Position numbers and translations under genes: made by a program. Below the pieces are notes generated by a model. That model saw only the letters and a list, made by a program, of their open reading frames with translations, was not told the origin of the DNA and did not search any database. From NCBI RefSeq assembly GCF_947179515.1, contig NC_067495.1, positions 133,717,707 through 133,781,706 of the forward strand: a DNA stretch of 64,000 nucleotides. The letters are read 5' to 3'. This DNA is from Apodemus sylvaticus (taxonomy: Eukaryota > Chordata > Mammalia > Rodentia > Muridae). Positions within the stretch are counted from its first letter, which is position 1, and each line of letters begins with the position of its first letter. This document shows positions 21,222 to 31,260 of the stretch, piece by piece.

Positions 21222-21379
21222 CAGTGGTTCTCAACCTGTGGGTCATGACCTCTTTGACAACCCTTTATTTCTAAAAATATTTTCATTATGATTCAAAACA
21301 GTAGCAAAATTACAATTATGAAAGAGCCCTGAAGAACTGTATTAAAGGGTTACAGCATTAGGAAGGTTAAGAACCACTG
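21222..21379. mobile_element. URR1-type hAT DNA transposon (MITE)
   Basis: The terminal inverted repeats read CAGTGGTTCTCAACCT at the left and AGGTTAAGAACCACTG at the right, typical of the rodent URR1 hAT-Charlie elements. Near-identical 8-bp flanks CTTCAAAC (21214-21221) and TTTCAAAT (21380-21387) fit a hAT target-site duplication. Too short to encode a transposase. Confidence 0.9.
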
Positions 21380-21439
21380 TTTCAAATATTGGAGTGGAAC
21401 ATGCATCCCCAAACTGCTGAAGCTCAGTCTCTTGACTCA

Positions 21440-21599
21440 AAGGCAGCTTTGACTCTCCTCTAAGGAGGTCACCTCTGTTAGCATTCTGTCTCAGCTTCAC
21501 CCCAGTTACCTGGCAACAGCCATGTATGTCCCACCCCACAGTTACCTGGCAACAGCCAGCTAGGTCTGGCCCACTGTAAAACTGGGCTTCTTGCCCCTC

Positions 21600-21674
<75 letters not shown>

Positions 21675-21960
21675 CTCTTATCCTCTCTCTTGCCTCTTAT
21701 CCCCTTGCTCCCCCTTTTCACCAGTCCCTTTCTCCTCCCTCCCTCTACATGGTCATGGCCGGCCTCTACTTCTCTACTCTCTCCCTCTCTCTGCCTTTCT
21801 CTGCTTCCACTACCCTCCTAACTCCCCTCCCTTTCCCTGAATAAACTCTATTCTATACTATACTGTAATGTGGCTGATCCATCAGGGGGAAGGGATGCCT
21901 CGGCATGGCCCCGCTGTGCCAACCCCCCCCCCCGAACATATTCTGATGACGCTTTCTCTT
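21440..21960 (+). mobile_element. ERV LTR, plus strand, containing (CT)n at 21603-21671
   Basis: A repeated motif 'cagttacctggcaacagcca' occurs twice (near 21502 and 21540). A 69-bp CT run follows, then a pyrimidine-rich stretch, AATAAA at 21840-21845, and downstream 'ctgatccatcagggggaagg' and 'gatgcctcggcatggcccc' characteristic of a mouse ERV LTR end. The exact family is not named. Confidence 0.6.
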
Positions 21961-23069
21961 TACAATCACAACAACCTCATTATCTGAAGAATTTGTATCT
22001 GCCTCCTAGGAACTAGAGATCTTGCAGAGCTCTGGTGATCCTCATTAGATATGGCAGGATACCCCGCTGTTCTCTCATTAGCCCTCATGAGGAGTTTCAT
22101 CATTTTATCATATGAGCTCCAGGACTTCCCTCTTTATGTTTAGGTAGGACTACAGAAGATTCACGCAGGTATAGCTCTTTAAAGGTGGTGGATGAAGTAG
22201 AAGGAACGTGATGTTGAACAAGACTAAACATATTGATGGGGGCTTATACCCAAGTGGTATAATATCAGGGTTTTATTTTTTTTCAGAGGTTAAGGGAGCT
22301 TCTTGTAGCCTGTTCAGATAGTGGCCTGAAATATTGTCCAAAAGTGATTTATTCTAAATTAAAGACAAATCTCAGGTCTTGGCCTACTCACAGAAAGACA
22401 TCTGAAACCAAAATGAGACTGCAATGTTACAGTGAATTAATTGACTGCAAAGAACTGTTTGGCCACCTCAGTAGGCCCTGAAGACATGACTTTGTAAATG
22501 ATTTCCTAAGGAGAGCCCAGGCACCGCTCTAGTGACTGTTGTGTTTGCCAGAAGCTGCCTTGGCTTTGCTGCAGAGGAAGAGCCATGGATTCCAGTGTAA
22601 AATGATTGATCAGTCTGTTCATTGTTGCCCCATCCTTTGCCAAATGGACCAGTGATCAGTTTCAGGTGTAATGATGAACTGTTAAGGTTGGTGGACTATT
22701 CCAGTTTCTTCAGAGAAACAGAATCAAGACATGAATATTCTGGGTGTCGAGGAATCAGGGACAGTCTGTCTGTAGGTTCCATACTGAGGACCCTTCCCAT
22801 CTCCTCTGAGACCTCTAAAAAGGGGACCCCACTCTCCCTTGTAGGCCTGACCTCTCATTAGAGCTCCCACCATGCTGTCTGCCTACCTACGGTGTTGGGG
22901 GCTGATCCTTGCTCAAGCCTTGGCTCTGCTACTAGTTGTCTGTATGTTCATGGCACTAATAATTCTCTTAATAAACTTAATACTCAAAAAGATGGTCTGC
23001 CATGGTATTCCCCAGTCATGACCCCCCAAAGCCAAGACCTTTTACTCAACACATGCAAAGAAGACGCTA
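21961..23069. other. Non-coding, no gene recognised
   Basis: No exon supported. Parts of 22600-22980 could be old MaLR-type LTR DNA, but no edge or hallmark is visible. Confidence 0.3.
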
Positions 23070-23312
23070 GAGTTTGGATATGTCCCTTAAGTGTCACTTC
23101 CTAATGCAACAGCGGTGAGAGGTAGGCCCTGACAACTTTTTTTTTTTTGTGGTGCTGAAGATAGAGCTGAGGGCCATGTACAACTGAGCAACAACTCTAG
23201 ACAAGAGATGGAGTGCTTCCAAGACATGATTATATCATGAGGGATCTCCCTTCATGGATGGATTGCCATTGTTAGAGTGAGTCAGTAATCACCAGAATAG
23301 GCTTGTTTGAAA
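23070..23312 (+). mobile_element. MST-like MaLR fragment carrying a reversed ID-like insert
   Basis: Old LTR text such as 'agtttggatatgtccc' and 'atgattatatcatgagggat' matches MST-type MaLR. It is interrupted at about 23138-23205 by a poly-T and a reversed ID-like sequence. Confidence 0.5.
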
Positions 23313-23315
23313 AGT

Positions 23316-23460
23316 GAGGTTGGCTGGGTGGGATGGCACACACCTTTAGTCCTAGCACGTAGGAGGGAGCTCTTTGTGAGTTCAAGGCTAGCCTGGTTCA
23401 TATAATGAATACCAGGCCAGCCAGGGCCACATTATGAAAGTCTTTCTCAATATAGTGAAG
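23316..23460 (+). mobile_element. B1 SINE
   Basis: ggctgggtgggatggcacac, tagtcctagcacgtaggag, gagttcaaggctagcctgg, 'ccagccagggccacattat'. Confidence 0.8.
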
Positions 23461-23469
23461 TGCATAAAA

Positions 23470-24240
23470 TAGATGGGGGTTGGCGATTGTTCAATCCTAT
23501 TACCCACATGCTGCCTTCTGACATGCTAGGACACAGAGGTGAGCTCCTGACCTTGGACTTAAGTCTCTAGCACTGTGAGAAGGCAGGGGCAAACCACTTG
23601 CTAATCTAGTGCAGAACTGTGATAGATATACTCAGAGATAATATTTAATCTGACCACCCCCACAGTACAGTAAGAAGCAAAGTTATCATAGTATGTCATT
23701 AGAATTCTGAGATTATTTGAAACAACCCCTGAAGTAACCCTCACTTACAGAGAAGCAAAATGTCACTGTAGCTCATGGGTCAGAGGAGAGTTCATGTGAT
23801 CAATTCAGCTTTACCTACATCTCTGATTGGTTCCTGAACTCACCCTTCATTTATTAGTAGCCTGAAATTCAGAAAGTTATTATTAAACTAATTTAACAAA
23901 TGCTAAATATACATTGGTTCTGACCCATGGGGAAAGGCCTATTGTAGTATGAAACAACAAACTGAAGCTACTAGTAATACATATCTATAGTAATAGAAAA
24001 GTAAAAATGACACTCCAGTCATAGAGGGACTGTGATGATTTGTGGCAGCACTGACAATTAAAAATACAGGTTGTTTGTTGATCCTTATATCATAATCTCA
24101 GAGAATGACAGCAATGGTAAAAATTGTAATCAGATGATTGTTCCAAGAACCAATGTGATTATATATGAGGTTTCCTTGTTTTTTACAACCCATGTGTTCC
24201 TGGGCACCTGACTATCAAAAGGACGAGCTTGAAAAGCCAA
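23470..24240. other. Non-coding, nothing recognised
   Basis: No exon and no identifiable repeat. Confidence 0.35.
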
Positions 24241-24244
24241 TGTA

Positions 24245-24535
24245 ACATCACTTATGTGTGTGAAGTATGTATGTACATGTCCATATATGTGTGCATGTGT
24301 GTCTTCCACAATTACTTTCCACCTTATCTTTTGAGACAGCATCTCTCAGAGAACCTGGGGCTGGCCAGTTCAGCAGGACTACCTAGCAGAAAGCCCCAGG
24401 GGTAGTGCTACTTCCTTCCACAGTTGTAGCACTGGCATTATTGGTGTGAGCCACCATGCCCGGCTTTTTGTGTTGGGTCCGGGGATCTGAACTCAGGAGT
24501 CCATGTTTGCACAGTCATCTCTTGGTCTCCTAGTG
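24245..24535 (-). mobile_element. Composite tRNA/B1-type SINE, minus strand
   Basis: Reversed B1-like middle (agccaccatgcccggctttt) and reversed tRNA-like head ('ggggatctgaactcagg', 'tttgcacagtcatctct'). Same architecture as 587-955. Confidence 0.55.
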
Positions 24536-24539
24536 TCAT

Positions 24540-25649
24540 TTCTTACCTCAGGTAAGAACAGAGGTAACCAACACATTGCATCATTCCTTTGCACTGGTGG
24601 CATTGTTGTCACTGAATAGGAAATGTAGACCAATCCAGATACCCTGGCAGCACGCTTTGCTAGACAGAACATAAAAAAATCACTTCTGAACAAAACCAGG
24701 GCCCTTGAAATGAATGATACTTTGGTGCTCTCATAATCAAAGGCATGTCAAGATAGTGCTTGTAACATGAGCAAATACCCTCATCTTGGCTTTAAGAAAA
24801 ACATTAGAGAGGGGGCATAGCAACAAGTTATGTGTGACATACTAGTGACAGAATTTACAGGGTTGGGTGCTATGATACAGAGCAAGATCTGCTAGTTTGG
24901 AGTACAGCCCAGAAAAATAAAGAAGTTTTTTCTTGTCTAGCATCTGTGACTTCAGGAATAGTTCCCTGTGTCCAGTTGATAAAGAAAACAAGAAAACAAA
25001 TAAGCTGAAAAAAATCCTGTGTGACTTTAATCACTAAAAACATGTAGGCAGCACCTATATTAGTTTCTCCACTGCTGCATAACAAATCATTCTCACCCAA
25101 CAGCTTGAAGCAACAAAATATGGAGAGTTGCCTGTGTTTCTACTTTGGAGCACTATCTGTGACTTGGATAAGTAGGATGCAACTCTGCCTGCTACTCCTG
25201 AGGATATAACGTCAAACTCATGTTTCATATCATGACAGTTTTAGATACTACTAGATCACCTTTGCAAGGAGATCCTAAAATTAATCTGTTGGCATGGAAG
25301 TGGAACTTCCAAATGGAAGTTGGATGTCAGGATGGAGACTGCATCTTTTTCAACCAACCACCATATGTGGGAGGATTCTTTAATTTCTGGAGTAGAGTAC
25401 TTGCTTATCAAATGATACTGGGATGCACTACATAGGCTAAGGAGGGCAGTGTGAAAGGTGTGGCATCCTTCCTGGTACTCTTGTACTTTGTCATTAGAGG
25501 TGATGGACAGTTGCAGCAGCCTAATTTACTCAGGACGTGGAATGGGTCAGACCAGATGGTTAAGTAAAAACACTTGAGACAGCTCACTAAGCCAAGCACC
25601 ATGACCTGTTGAAGGGCTATCTCTGGACAAGGGGACTAAAAAATGGTGG
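24540..25649. other. Non-coding, nothing recognised
   Basis: Intergenic DNA between the two convergent genes. The small ORFs (66-76 codons) lack any domain. Confidence 0.35.
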
Positions 25650-25795
25650 GCATACTGGGAGTGGCATCAGCACACACTTTCAATCCCAACATTCAGGAGA
25701 AAGACACATGGAGATCTCTATGAGTTCCACACAGTGAGTTCCAGGCTAGCTACAGTAACACCAACTTCAACAAGGCAAAATAAAAACTAACAAGG
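25650..25795 (+). mobile_element. B1 SINE, diverged
   Basis: 'gggagtggcatcagcacaca', 'caatcccaacattcaggag', 'agtgagttccaggctagc', A-rich tail. Confidence 0.7.
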
Positions 25796-25879
25796 CAATG
25801 CTTTGGAAAGGTGACAGTTAAATACCAGGGATGACACTTGTGACCTGTTGCAAAATACAGGCTTGCCGTGGTATTTCTG

Positions 25880-25925
25880 TAAAGATGTATTTATCTTATA
25901 TGTGAGTACACTGTTGCTCTCTTCA
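25880..25925 (-). mobile_element. B2 3' fragment, minus strand
   Basis: 'taaagatgtatttatctta' and 'gtgagtacactgttgctctc' are the reversed tail of a B2. Confidence 0.6.
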
Positions 25926-26036
25926 ATCATGATTTTTACCTAAGAAGACAATACCAGCAGCCAGCACAGGGGAAAAATCAATAAAGCAGTAAGAAGTTGT
26001 GTTTTCAAACAAAACACACAGGATTAAAGCCTATCA

Positions 26037-26042
26037 TTTATT
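26037..26042 (-). promoter_or_regulatory. Poly(A) signal AATAAA of the minus-strand gene
   Basis: AATAAA on the minus strand lies about 153 bases past the TGA at 26197-26195, a reasonable 3' UTR length. The equivalent site in the + strand paralogue is AGTAAA. Confidence 0.7.
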
Positions 26043-26194
26043 GAGTAGTTGAATACAGTTTTCTCAGGGGTAATTATCTTAGCTACCACATGCTAGGCAG
26101 TCTCAGAATCCTCCTACTACATTGTAACCACTCTAAACTATCTGCTGAATCTTGCTGACCACTGTAATAGCAGGATCATACTCTTGGGTGTAGA

Positions 26195-26279
26195 TCACTC
26201 ATTGTTGTTGAGAGATCTTTCTGACTTTAATTTTTCCAGTATCTTCTCGAGATACTGTATTAAATGGCGTCTTTTAAAC
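26195..26279 (-). CDS. Terminal coding exon C of the minus-strand gene
   Basis: Acceptor gtttattttcag|G at 26281-26280. Reads FKRRHLIQYLEKILEKLKSE then RSLNNNE and TGA (26197-26195). This version is nearer the general INTS6/SAGE1 pattern (L-I-x-x-L-E-K-x-L) than the + strand copy. Confidence 0.85.
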
Positions 26280-28934
26280 CTGAAAATAAACATAAACATC
26301 ATGTAAAAAAAGAAAAAAAATGCCAAAAGAACCTGTGCTATAGAAAGTGCAGTATGATGCAAAGAATAGGTTCACTACTATTCTGTGGGAATAGTAAGTG
26401 TATCCCAGGTACACCAGGTACTAGCCAATATGAGTGTGTCTGCTAAGGGTCAGTGTCTACGTTAGTGTTACAGTGGCAAAGGAGCCTTCCAGTGGACCTG
26501 GAAGGAAGTGTCAAACGCAGGTGATGTCCAGCTAAGTGTCTATGTCCGCAGCCTTCACTATAGGGTGAGGGTCAGGGACTGATAGAGACTCCAGACAGAT
26601 GCACCCCACCCCCCACTCAACCACTGCAGTGACCCAACAGCTCGAGGATGTGCAGGCCCGCCCTCTGCACCCACCTCGCCGCCTCCTTGATGGAGAACTC
26701 GACAAGCTGTATCTTGACTTCCAGAGGGCCTTGCACTTCTTCAAGGATCTTGAACAGCCTTCCATATTCTGAAGAGAAGAGAAGAATACTTCAGTATTTC
26801 TTTCAAACAAAATAGAAATGGATGTGGGTGGAACTGTGTGTTCCTCAGTGATATGCTTTCTGGTCAAGAATGTCAATGGGTGGGTATGTGGTTCTAAATG
26901 CCTATGCAGAAACTAATATGATTCTTATGAGCAGTAACCAGGTAGCATTGCAGATGAAAGATGGAGTCTCCTGAGATGCTTTAGTTTGAGTAAAAAGTGA
27001 CTGTGCTAGATTATATAGAAATCCTTGCTTGTGGCAAAGGCCCTCTCTCTTTGGGGCCAGTTTCAGGTTATTCTACTCAAAGAACAGGAGACATCTGCTT
27101 TTCTTCTGTTACTAACCACTCTGAGCACTTACGCCGTCCAAAGCGTCGAATTTCTGTCATCAGGGCACATTTTATTTCATAATTGGTCAAATTTGGTCTC
27201 AGTGAGGACACACAGGGCTGAGCTGATGAAGACATTGCTGGAGCCTTGGCATCTCCTGCCACAGGCGTACGCTGCTTTGGAGCACAGTTTTGTATGTAGA
27301 CTTTAGGATCACCTTCTGCCATCCCCACTTGTGACTTCTGTCTGACCATAGCACCTGGAAGGCAAAGCAGCTGAGCTGTGACACAGGTGAGCTCCGGGGC
27401 TCCACACGGGCGCCCTTTTGCTCTTCAAGGTCTAAAATTATTTCAGAGAAAGACAGTACACAAGAGAGAAATCTCAGTCCTGACAAACTGACCCCAGGAC
27501 ACAGCATACAAAACCAACACCTCCTACCTTGTAGCTTCATGACCATATGCACAAATTAGTTGAACAGGACAAAGAAGAAACAACATTGATAGCTTAGTGT
27601 CATCTTGATATACTTTCCAAGTCTAAAGGCTGACAGTGTCACAAGGTATCCAAATATAAGGAACATGCCTTCACTAAAACTAAGAATCTATGAGACTACT
27701 AATCTTTCACCTTTGTTCTAAGGTGAATACTGTTCCCTCTGTTTGACACTTTTGTGTCATTTACTCATGCTCTGTTGTGACCAGCATCTGCCAGGTGCTA
27801 GGGATCAAGATAAAGCATGGAAGACAGGAGCTGCCCCGCCCCTACGGAATTATGATGGTGTGGAAACATCAGAGAGGAATCACACACTGGGGTTCTCCTA
27901 TTGGCAAAGAAGTCAGCAGACTTGTGAGAGAAAGCAGCAGACGGTGCTCACAGGGCCACCAACTTGGCCTCTGAGGTGTCCTCTGAGCAAAACAGAGGAG
28001 GAGACAGAGGCAGCCTGTGTAGATGTGAAGGGGGGGAAGGGAACATAGGATTTGTGTAGTAAACAATAGACACAGAGTATGATGGAGACCACTGGGACCC
28101 ACATAATTGTCAGTTGATGGGAGCAGGTGATGCAGAGCCTGATGAACCACGCACAAAAGTTGGGTTGCATCTTGCATGCTTGGGAACACAGGATGGGTTT
28201 GTTTGTTTGTTTGTTTTTTTTCAGCATGAATGTGGCCAACTCTACCTACTGATATCCTTACCGTGGCTGCTACCTACTGATATCCTTCCCGTGGCTGCTA
28301 CCTACTGATATCCTTCCCGTGGCTGCTACCTACTGATATCCTTACCATGGCTGCTACCTACTGATATCCTTACCGTGGCTGCTACCTACTGATATCCTTA
28401 CCGTGGCTGCTACCTACTGATATCCTTACCGTGGCTGCTACCTACTGATATCCTTCCCGTGGCTGCTACCTACTGATATCCTTCCCGTGGCTGCTACCTA
28501 CTGATATCCTTCCCGTGGCTGCTACCTACTGATATCCTTACCGTGGCTGCTACCTACTGATATCCTTCCCGTGGCTGCTACCTACTGATATCCTTACCGT
28601 GGCTGCTACCTACTGATATCCTTACCGTGGCTGCGGGGTGAGAGAGACTGTTAGGAAGTGGGTGCAGATGGAAAGGAGACTGAGTGGGTCAACACTTACT
28701 TTTCTGCTCTGTGGGAATTAAATTATGGCAAGAGTGAACAAGCATGAAAGATTTCAATGACTTGATTTGGAAAGTATTACGTGATTAAGACTTGACTATT
28801 TGTGCTTATTGTCTTGCTTGTTCCTCATTGTACCGCTCGCCCTTAATACCTGCATGTAATTAAAATGGCATAAAAGGGGATTGGAAAAAAAATAAACCCA
28901 CCTCAGTCTCAGAATTGACTGGAGTCATGCTACA

Positions 28935-29010
<76 letters not shown>

Positions 29011-29145
29011 AGGAAAAGAGGGAAGGAGGGAGGGAGGGGGGAGGAGGGAGGGAAGGAGGGAGGGAGGAAGAAAGGAAATAAGGAAAGAAAGGAAGAAAAT
29101 AAAGAGGGAAGAAGGAAGGAAGGAAAGAAAGGAAGGAAGGAAGGA

Positions 29146-29220
<75 letters not shown>

Positions 29221-29597
29221 GAGGGAGGGAAAGAGGGAAGGAGGGAGGGAGGAAGGAGGGAAGGAGGGAAGGAGGGAAGAAGGAAGGAAGGAAGGAAGGA
29301 AGGAAGGAAGGAAGGAAGGAAGGAAGGAAGAAAATAAATAGGAAGGAAGGAAGTGGCAAGGATTAACCAATGAGAAGAAAATGGGCATCCCAGGCAGTTG
29401 GGACTGAGGAGATGAGTCCATGGCTAAGAATACTGCCTACCCTCCCAGAAGATATGGGTTCGAGTCCCTGCATTCACAAGGCAGTCCACAATCAGCAGAA
29501 ACTCCAGTCCCAGGGAATCCCATGCCTTCTGTGAGCAACCAGCACACAAGTGGTGCATAGATAAACACGCAGATAAGACACAACACACACACCACAC

Positions 29598-29636
<39 letters not shown>

Positions 29637-30154
29637 ATAAGAAATCTCAGAAAGCTGTAGTGAATAAAGTTAGCCGTGTAGAGCAGGGGCTGCTCCTGAG
29701 AAGGGAATTCCAGTGTCAGTGCAGACCTGGTCTGCAGAGCTCTTGCAGAGCTGATGACACAGAAGATAGGAATCCAGACTGCATTCTATCGCAGAGGAAA
29801 GGAGAGGATAGGTGAAGCCGAGCCACAGCCAGGTGAAGAGGCCTGCCTCCCCTTAGAGACAGCCCTGCTCTAGCCGCTTGGAGCTGGCTTGAACCTGTTG
29901 CTCTCCCTGCAGCAACTCCTAATGCTTTCATCGTTTTGCCTGTGTTTTCTTCAACTTGTAAACAGGTCACTGTCTTTCCACCAAACAATGATGTATTTAC
30001 CTTCTCCCTTTGCCTCAGCTGAAGCTTCAAGAGTTTTGTTTGACACCATGTCTAGAGTGTAACTTTTCTTAGATGGACCCATCGCTTCTCCTTCTCCCAC
30101 AGGGCTAACTTTCCGTTTCAGCATGGTATGCTCCTTTTTGTCAGGCTTCTTATC
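26195..30154 (-). CDS. INTS6/SAGE1/CT45-family gene, four visible coding exons (CT45-like)
   Basis: Exons on the minus strand: 30154-30001, 27354-27133, 26768-26675, 26279-26195. All junctions are AG/GT with intact frame. From the internal ATG at 30124-30122 (context ACCATGC) the product is 174 aa, close to human CT45 (189 aa as I recall it). The N-terminal part is basic and low in motifs (MLKRKVSPVGEGEAMGPSKK). The C-terminal about 75 residues form the INTS6/SAGE1/CT45 domain: ALMTEIRRFGR, QYGRLFKILEEVQGPLEV, VEFSIKEAAR, FKRRHLIQYLEKILEKL, ending SLNNNE. The last part is predicted helical and charged. For INTS6 and SAGE1 this domain binds INTS3 (family knowledge); a germline role is inference. 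The frame stays open for 10 codons upstream of that ATG to the exon edge, so an upstream exon may hold the true start. No promoter is visible. CT45a-like and Sage1-like identities both remain possible. Confidence 0.82.
26391..27064 (-). repeat. Near-identical inverted block shared with 2551-3226 (copy 2)
   Basis: Counterpart of the + strand block. Identity ends sharply at 26391 (next base unalignable) and fades within about 10 bases beyond 27064. It includes exon B. Confidence 0.93.
26675..26768 (-). CDS. Exon B of the minus-strand gene
   Basis: 94 nt, base-for-base identical to 2847-2940. The leftover C of exon A makes the junction codon CAA (Gln) where the paralogue has AAA (Lys): QYGRLFKILEEVQG. 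Confidence 0.88.
27133..27354 (-). CDS. Exon A of the minus-strand gene
   Basis: Acceptor tttgccttccag|GTGCTATGG; donor CGGC|GTAAGTG at 27132. Length 222 nt (2 + 73 codons + 1). Reads AMVRQKSQVGMAEGDPK to NYEIKCALMTEIRRFGR. Its phase equals that of the longer paralogous exon at 1267-1587. Confidence 0.82.
27360..28241. other. Intron of the minus-strand gene
   Basis: 27360-27545 aligns with the sequence upstream of exon A in the + strand paralogue ('ggtcagtttgtca', 'ctctgaaat', 'attttagacc'). The section around 27750-27840 looks like old L2/MIR-class DNA. Four ORFs over 100 codons here are overlapping and antisense to one another; none has a recognisable domain. Confidence 0.45.
28242..28633 (+). 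repeat. 28-bp minisatellite, exactly 14 copies
   Basis: The unit is CTACCTACTGATATCC followed by TTMCCGTGGCTG (28 bp). Fourteen units occupy 392 bp with no indels. The only variation is A or C at unit position 19 and one G-to-A in unit 4. Order of the A/C variant: A C C A A A A C C C A C A A. Each unit carries GATATC. It lies in the first visible intron of the minus-strand gene. Confidence 0.97.
28930..29352 (+). repeat. Purine tract of about 420 bp: (GAAA)n, (GGGA)n, (GGAA)n
   Basis: Almost every base on this strand is A or G, with only a few T. GAAA arrays at about 28935-29008 and 29145-29218 alternate with GGGA- and GGAA-rich parts. It gives 140- to 163-codon ORFs on both strands that are artefacts. 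Confidence 0.97.
29398..29640 (+). mobile_element. B3-type SINE with (CA)n
   Basis: 'ggactgaggagatgagtcca', 'ctcccagaagatatgggttc', 'ccagtcccagggaatccc', then a CA-rich tail at 29583-29632. Confidence 0.8.
30001..30154 (-). CDS. First visible coding exon of the minus-strand gene
   Basis: Acceptor aactattttctag|GATAAG at 30156-30155; donor GAAG|GTAAAT at 30000. Length 154 nt, entering in phase 0 if the D-K-K-P-D-K-K frame is used, leaving one base. Reads DKKPDKKEHT then MLKRKVSPVGEGEAMG ... EASAEAKGE. The ATG at 30124 has an A at -3. A fragmentary B1 lies just upstream at 30190-30306. Confidence 0.72.
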
Positions 30155-30189
30155 CTAGAAAATAGTTATGAAAATAGAATACTATTTCC

Positions 30190-30306
30190 CAGGCAGGGTG
30201 GCTCATGCCTTTGATCTCAGAACTGGCAGGCAGAGGCAGGTAAATCTCTGTGAGTAAGTTCCAGTGTATCCAGGGCTATGTAGAACAAAACAAAATGAAA
30301 AAAAAG
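30190..30306 (+). mobile_element. B1-like SINE with internal deletion
   Basis: 'caggcagggtggctcatgcc', 'gcaggcagaggcaggtaaat', 'agttccagtgtatccaggg', then an A-rich tail. The usual stretch between gagttc and cagcctgg is missing. Confidence 0.7.
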
Positions 30307-30529
30307 CTTTGTGCACCACATGGGGTAGGAAGTTTCCTCCAATTGACTCCACCATGAGAACAGTCAGGAAAATACAGCAATCCAAGGATTATGAAAAAGC
30401 AGATGTGGCTGAATCTAAAAATACCAAAATGTTTCACATGACAAAGAATCCAATGATACAGTTTTAAAAACTATCCGCAACCTTAAAGGGACTAGTAAGA
30501 AATCAAAGAAAGAAGGAAAGGAATGAATT

Positions 30530-31213
30530 CATGAAGTAGATGGGGCAAACAGCAATTGAAACAGAGATCCTGGGGGGACAGAGCCAAACAGGGACCCTGG
30601 GAATGCAAAGGCCAATACAGCAAACAAAACAATTAACAGAAAGCATCTGGACCAAGCATAGAAAAAAAAACATTCAGGAATTAAAAACAAGATTGAGGAA
30701 TTATAACTTTCCCACAGCAAAAAAAAAAGAAAGAAAGGAAGGAAGGAAGGAAGGAAGGAAGGAAGGAAGGAAGGAAGGAAGGAAGAAAAGAAAAGAAAAA
30801 GGAAAGAAAAACAACAAACAACAATACAACAATAAAATTCCCACAGCAATCATGACCCTAAATTTCAGGAATGCTGGGACATGATGGAGAGATCAATCCT
30901 ATGAACTTTTAGCTTAAAAGAAGGAACCAAGGTTCAGTCTAACCACATACATTCTAGTGCCTCTCCATGCTATCATGCAGTTCTAACGTGGAAGGAGCGG
31001 AACAAAAGAAAAATCCTGGAAGCCGTGTGGTGGCAGCTCCGAGTTAGGTACAAAGGTACAGCCATCAGGATATCAAGAGACTTCTTTGTAGAAGAGATGA
31101 GAAGCAAAGACTGATCTATTTTAAACCTTGAAAGTCAGCCATTGCTGACCAAGATGACTGTACCCAGTAGATTTATCCTTTAAAACAAGAGGAGAAAGAA
31201 AATCTTTTCATGC
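30530..31213 (+). mobile_element. Old L1/HAL1 ORF1-region fragment, plus strand, with (GGAA)n at 30736-30784
   Basis: Around 31045-31095 one frame reads RYKGTAIRISRDFFVEEM, which fits the conserved L1 ORF1p motif (Y-K-G-x-x-I-R-h-s-x-D-F). The rest is decayed. It is antisense to the upstream intron of the minus-strand gene. Confidence 0.55.
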
Positions 31214-31260
31214 TAAGCTTGAAGTAAAACAGTTCATCACGAGAGAAGACACTAAAGAAG

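Noticed and set aside
27743..28239. Several overlapping ORFs of 100-108 codons in the intron
   Set aside because: Mutually antisense, no family motif, and located between confirmed exons of the minus-strand gene without good splice sites.
28242..28633. CRISPR-like array
   Set aside because: Units are contiguous with no spacers; a eukaryotic minisatellite.
28915..29421. ORFs of 140-163 codons rich in Lys/Glu or Phe/Leu/Ser
   Set aside because: Translations of GAAA/GGAA arrays that lack stop codons by composition.
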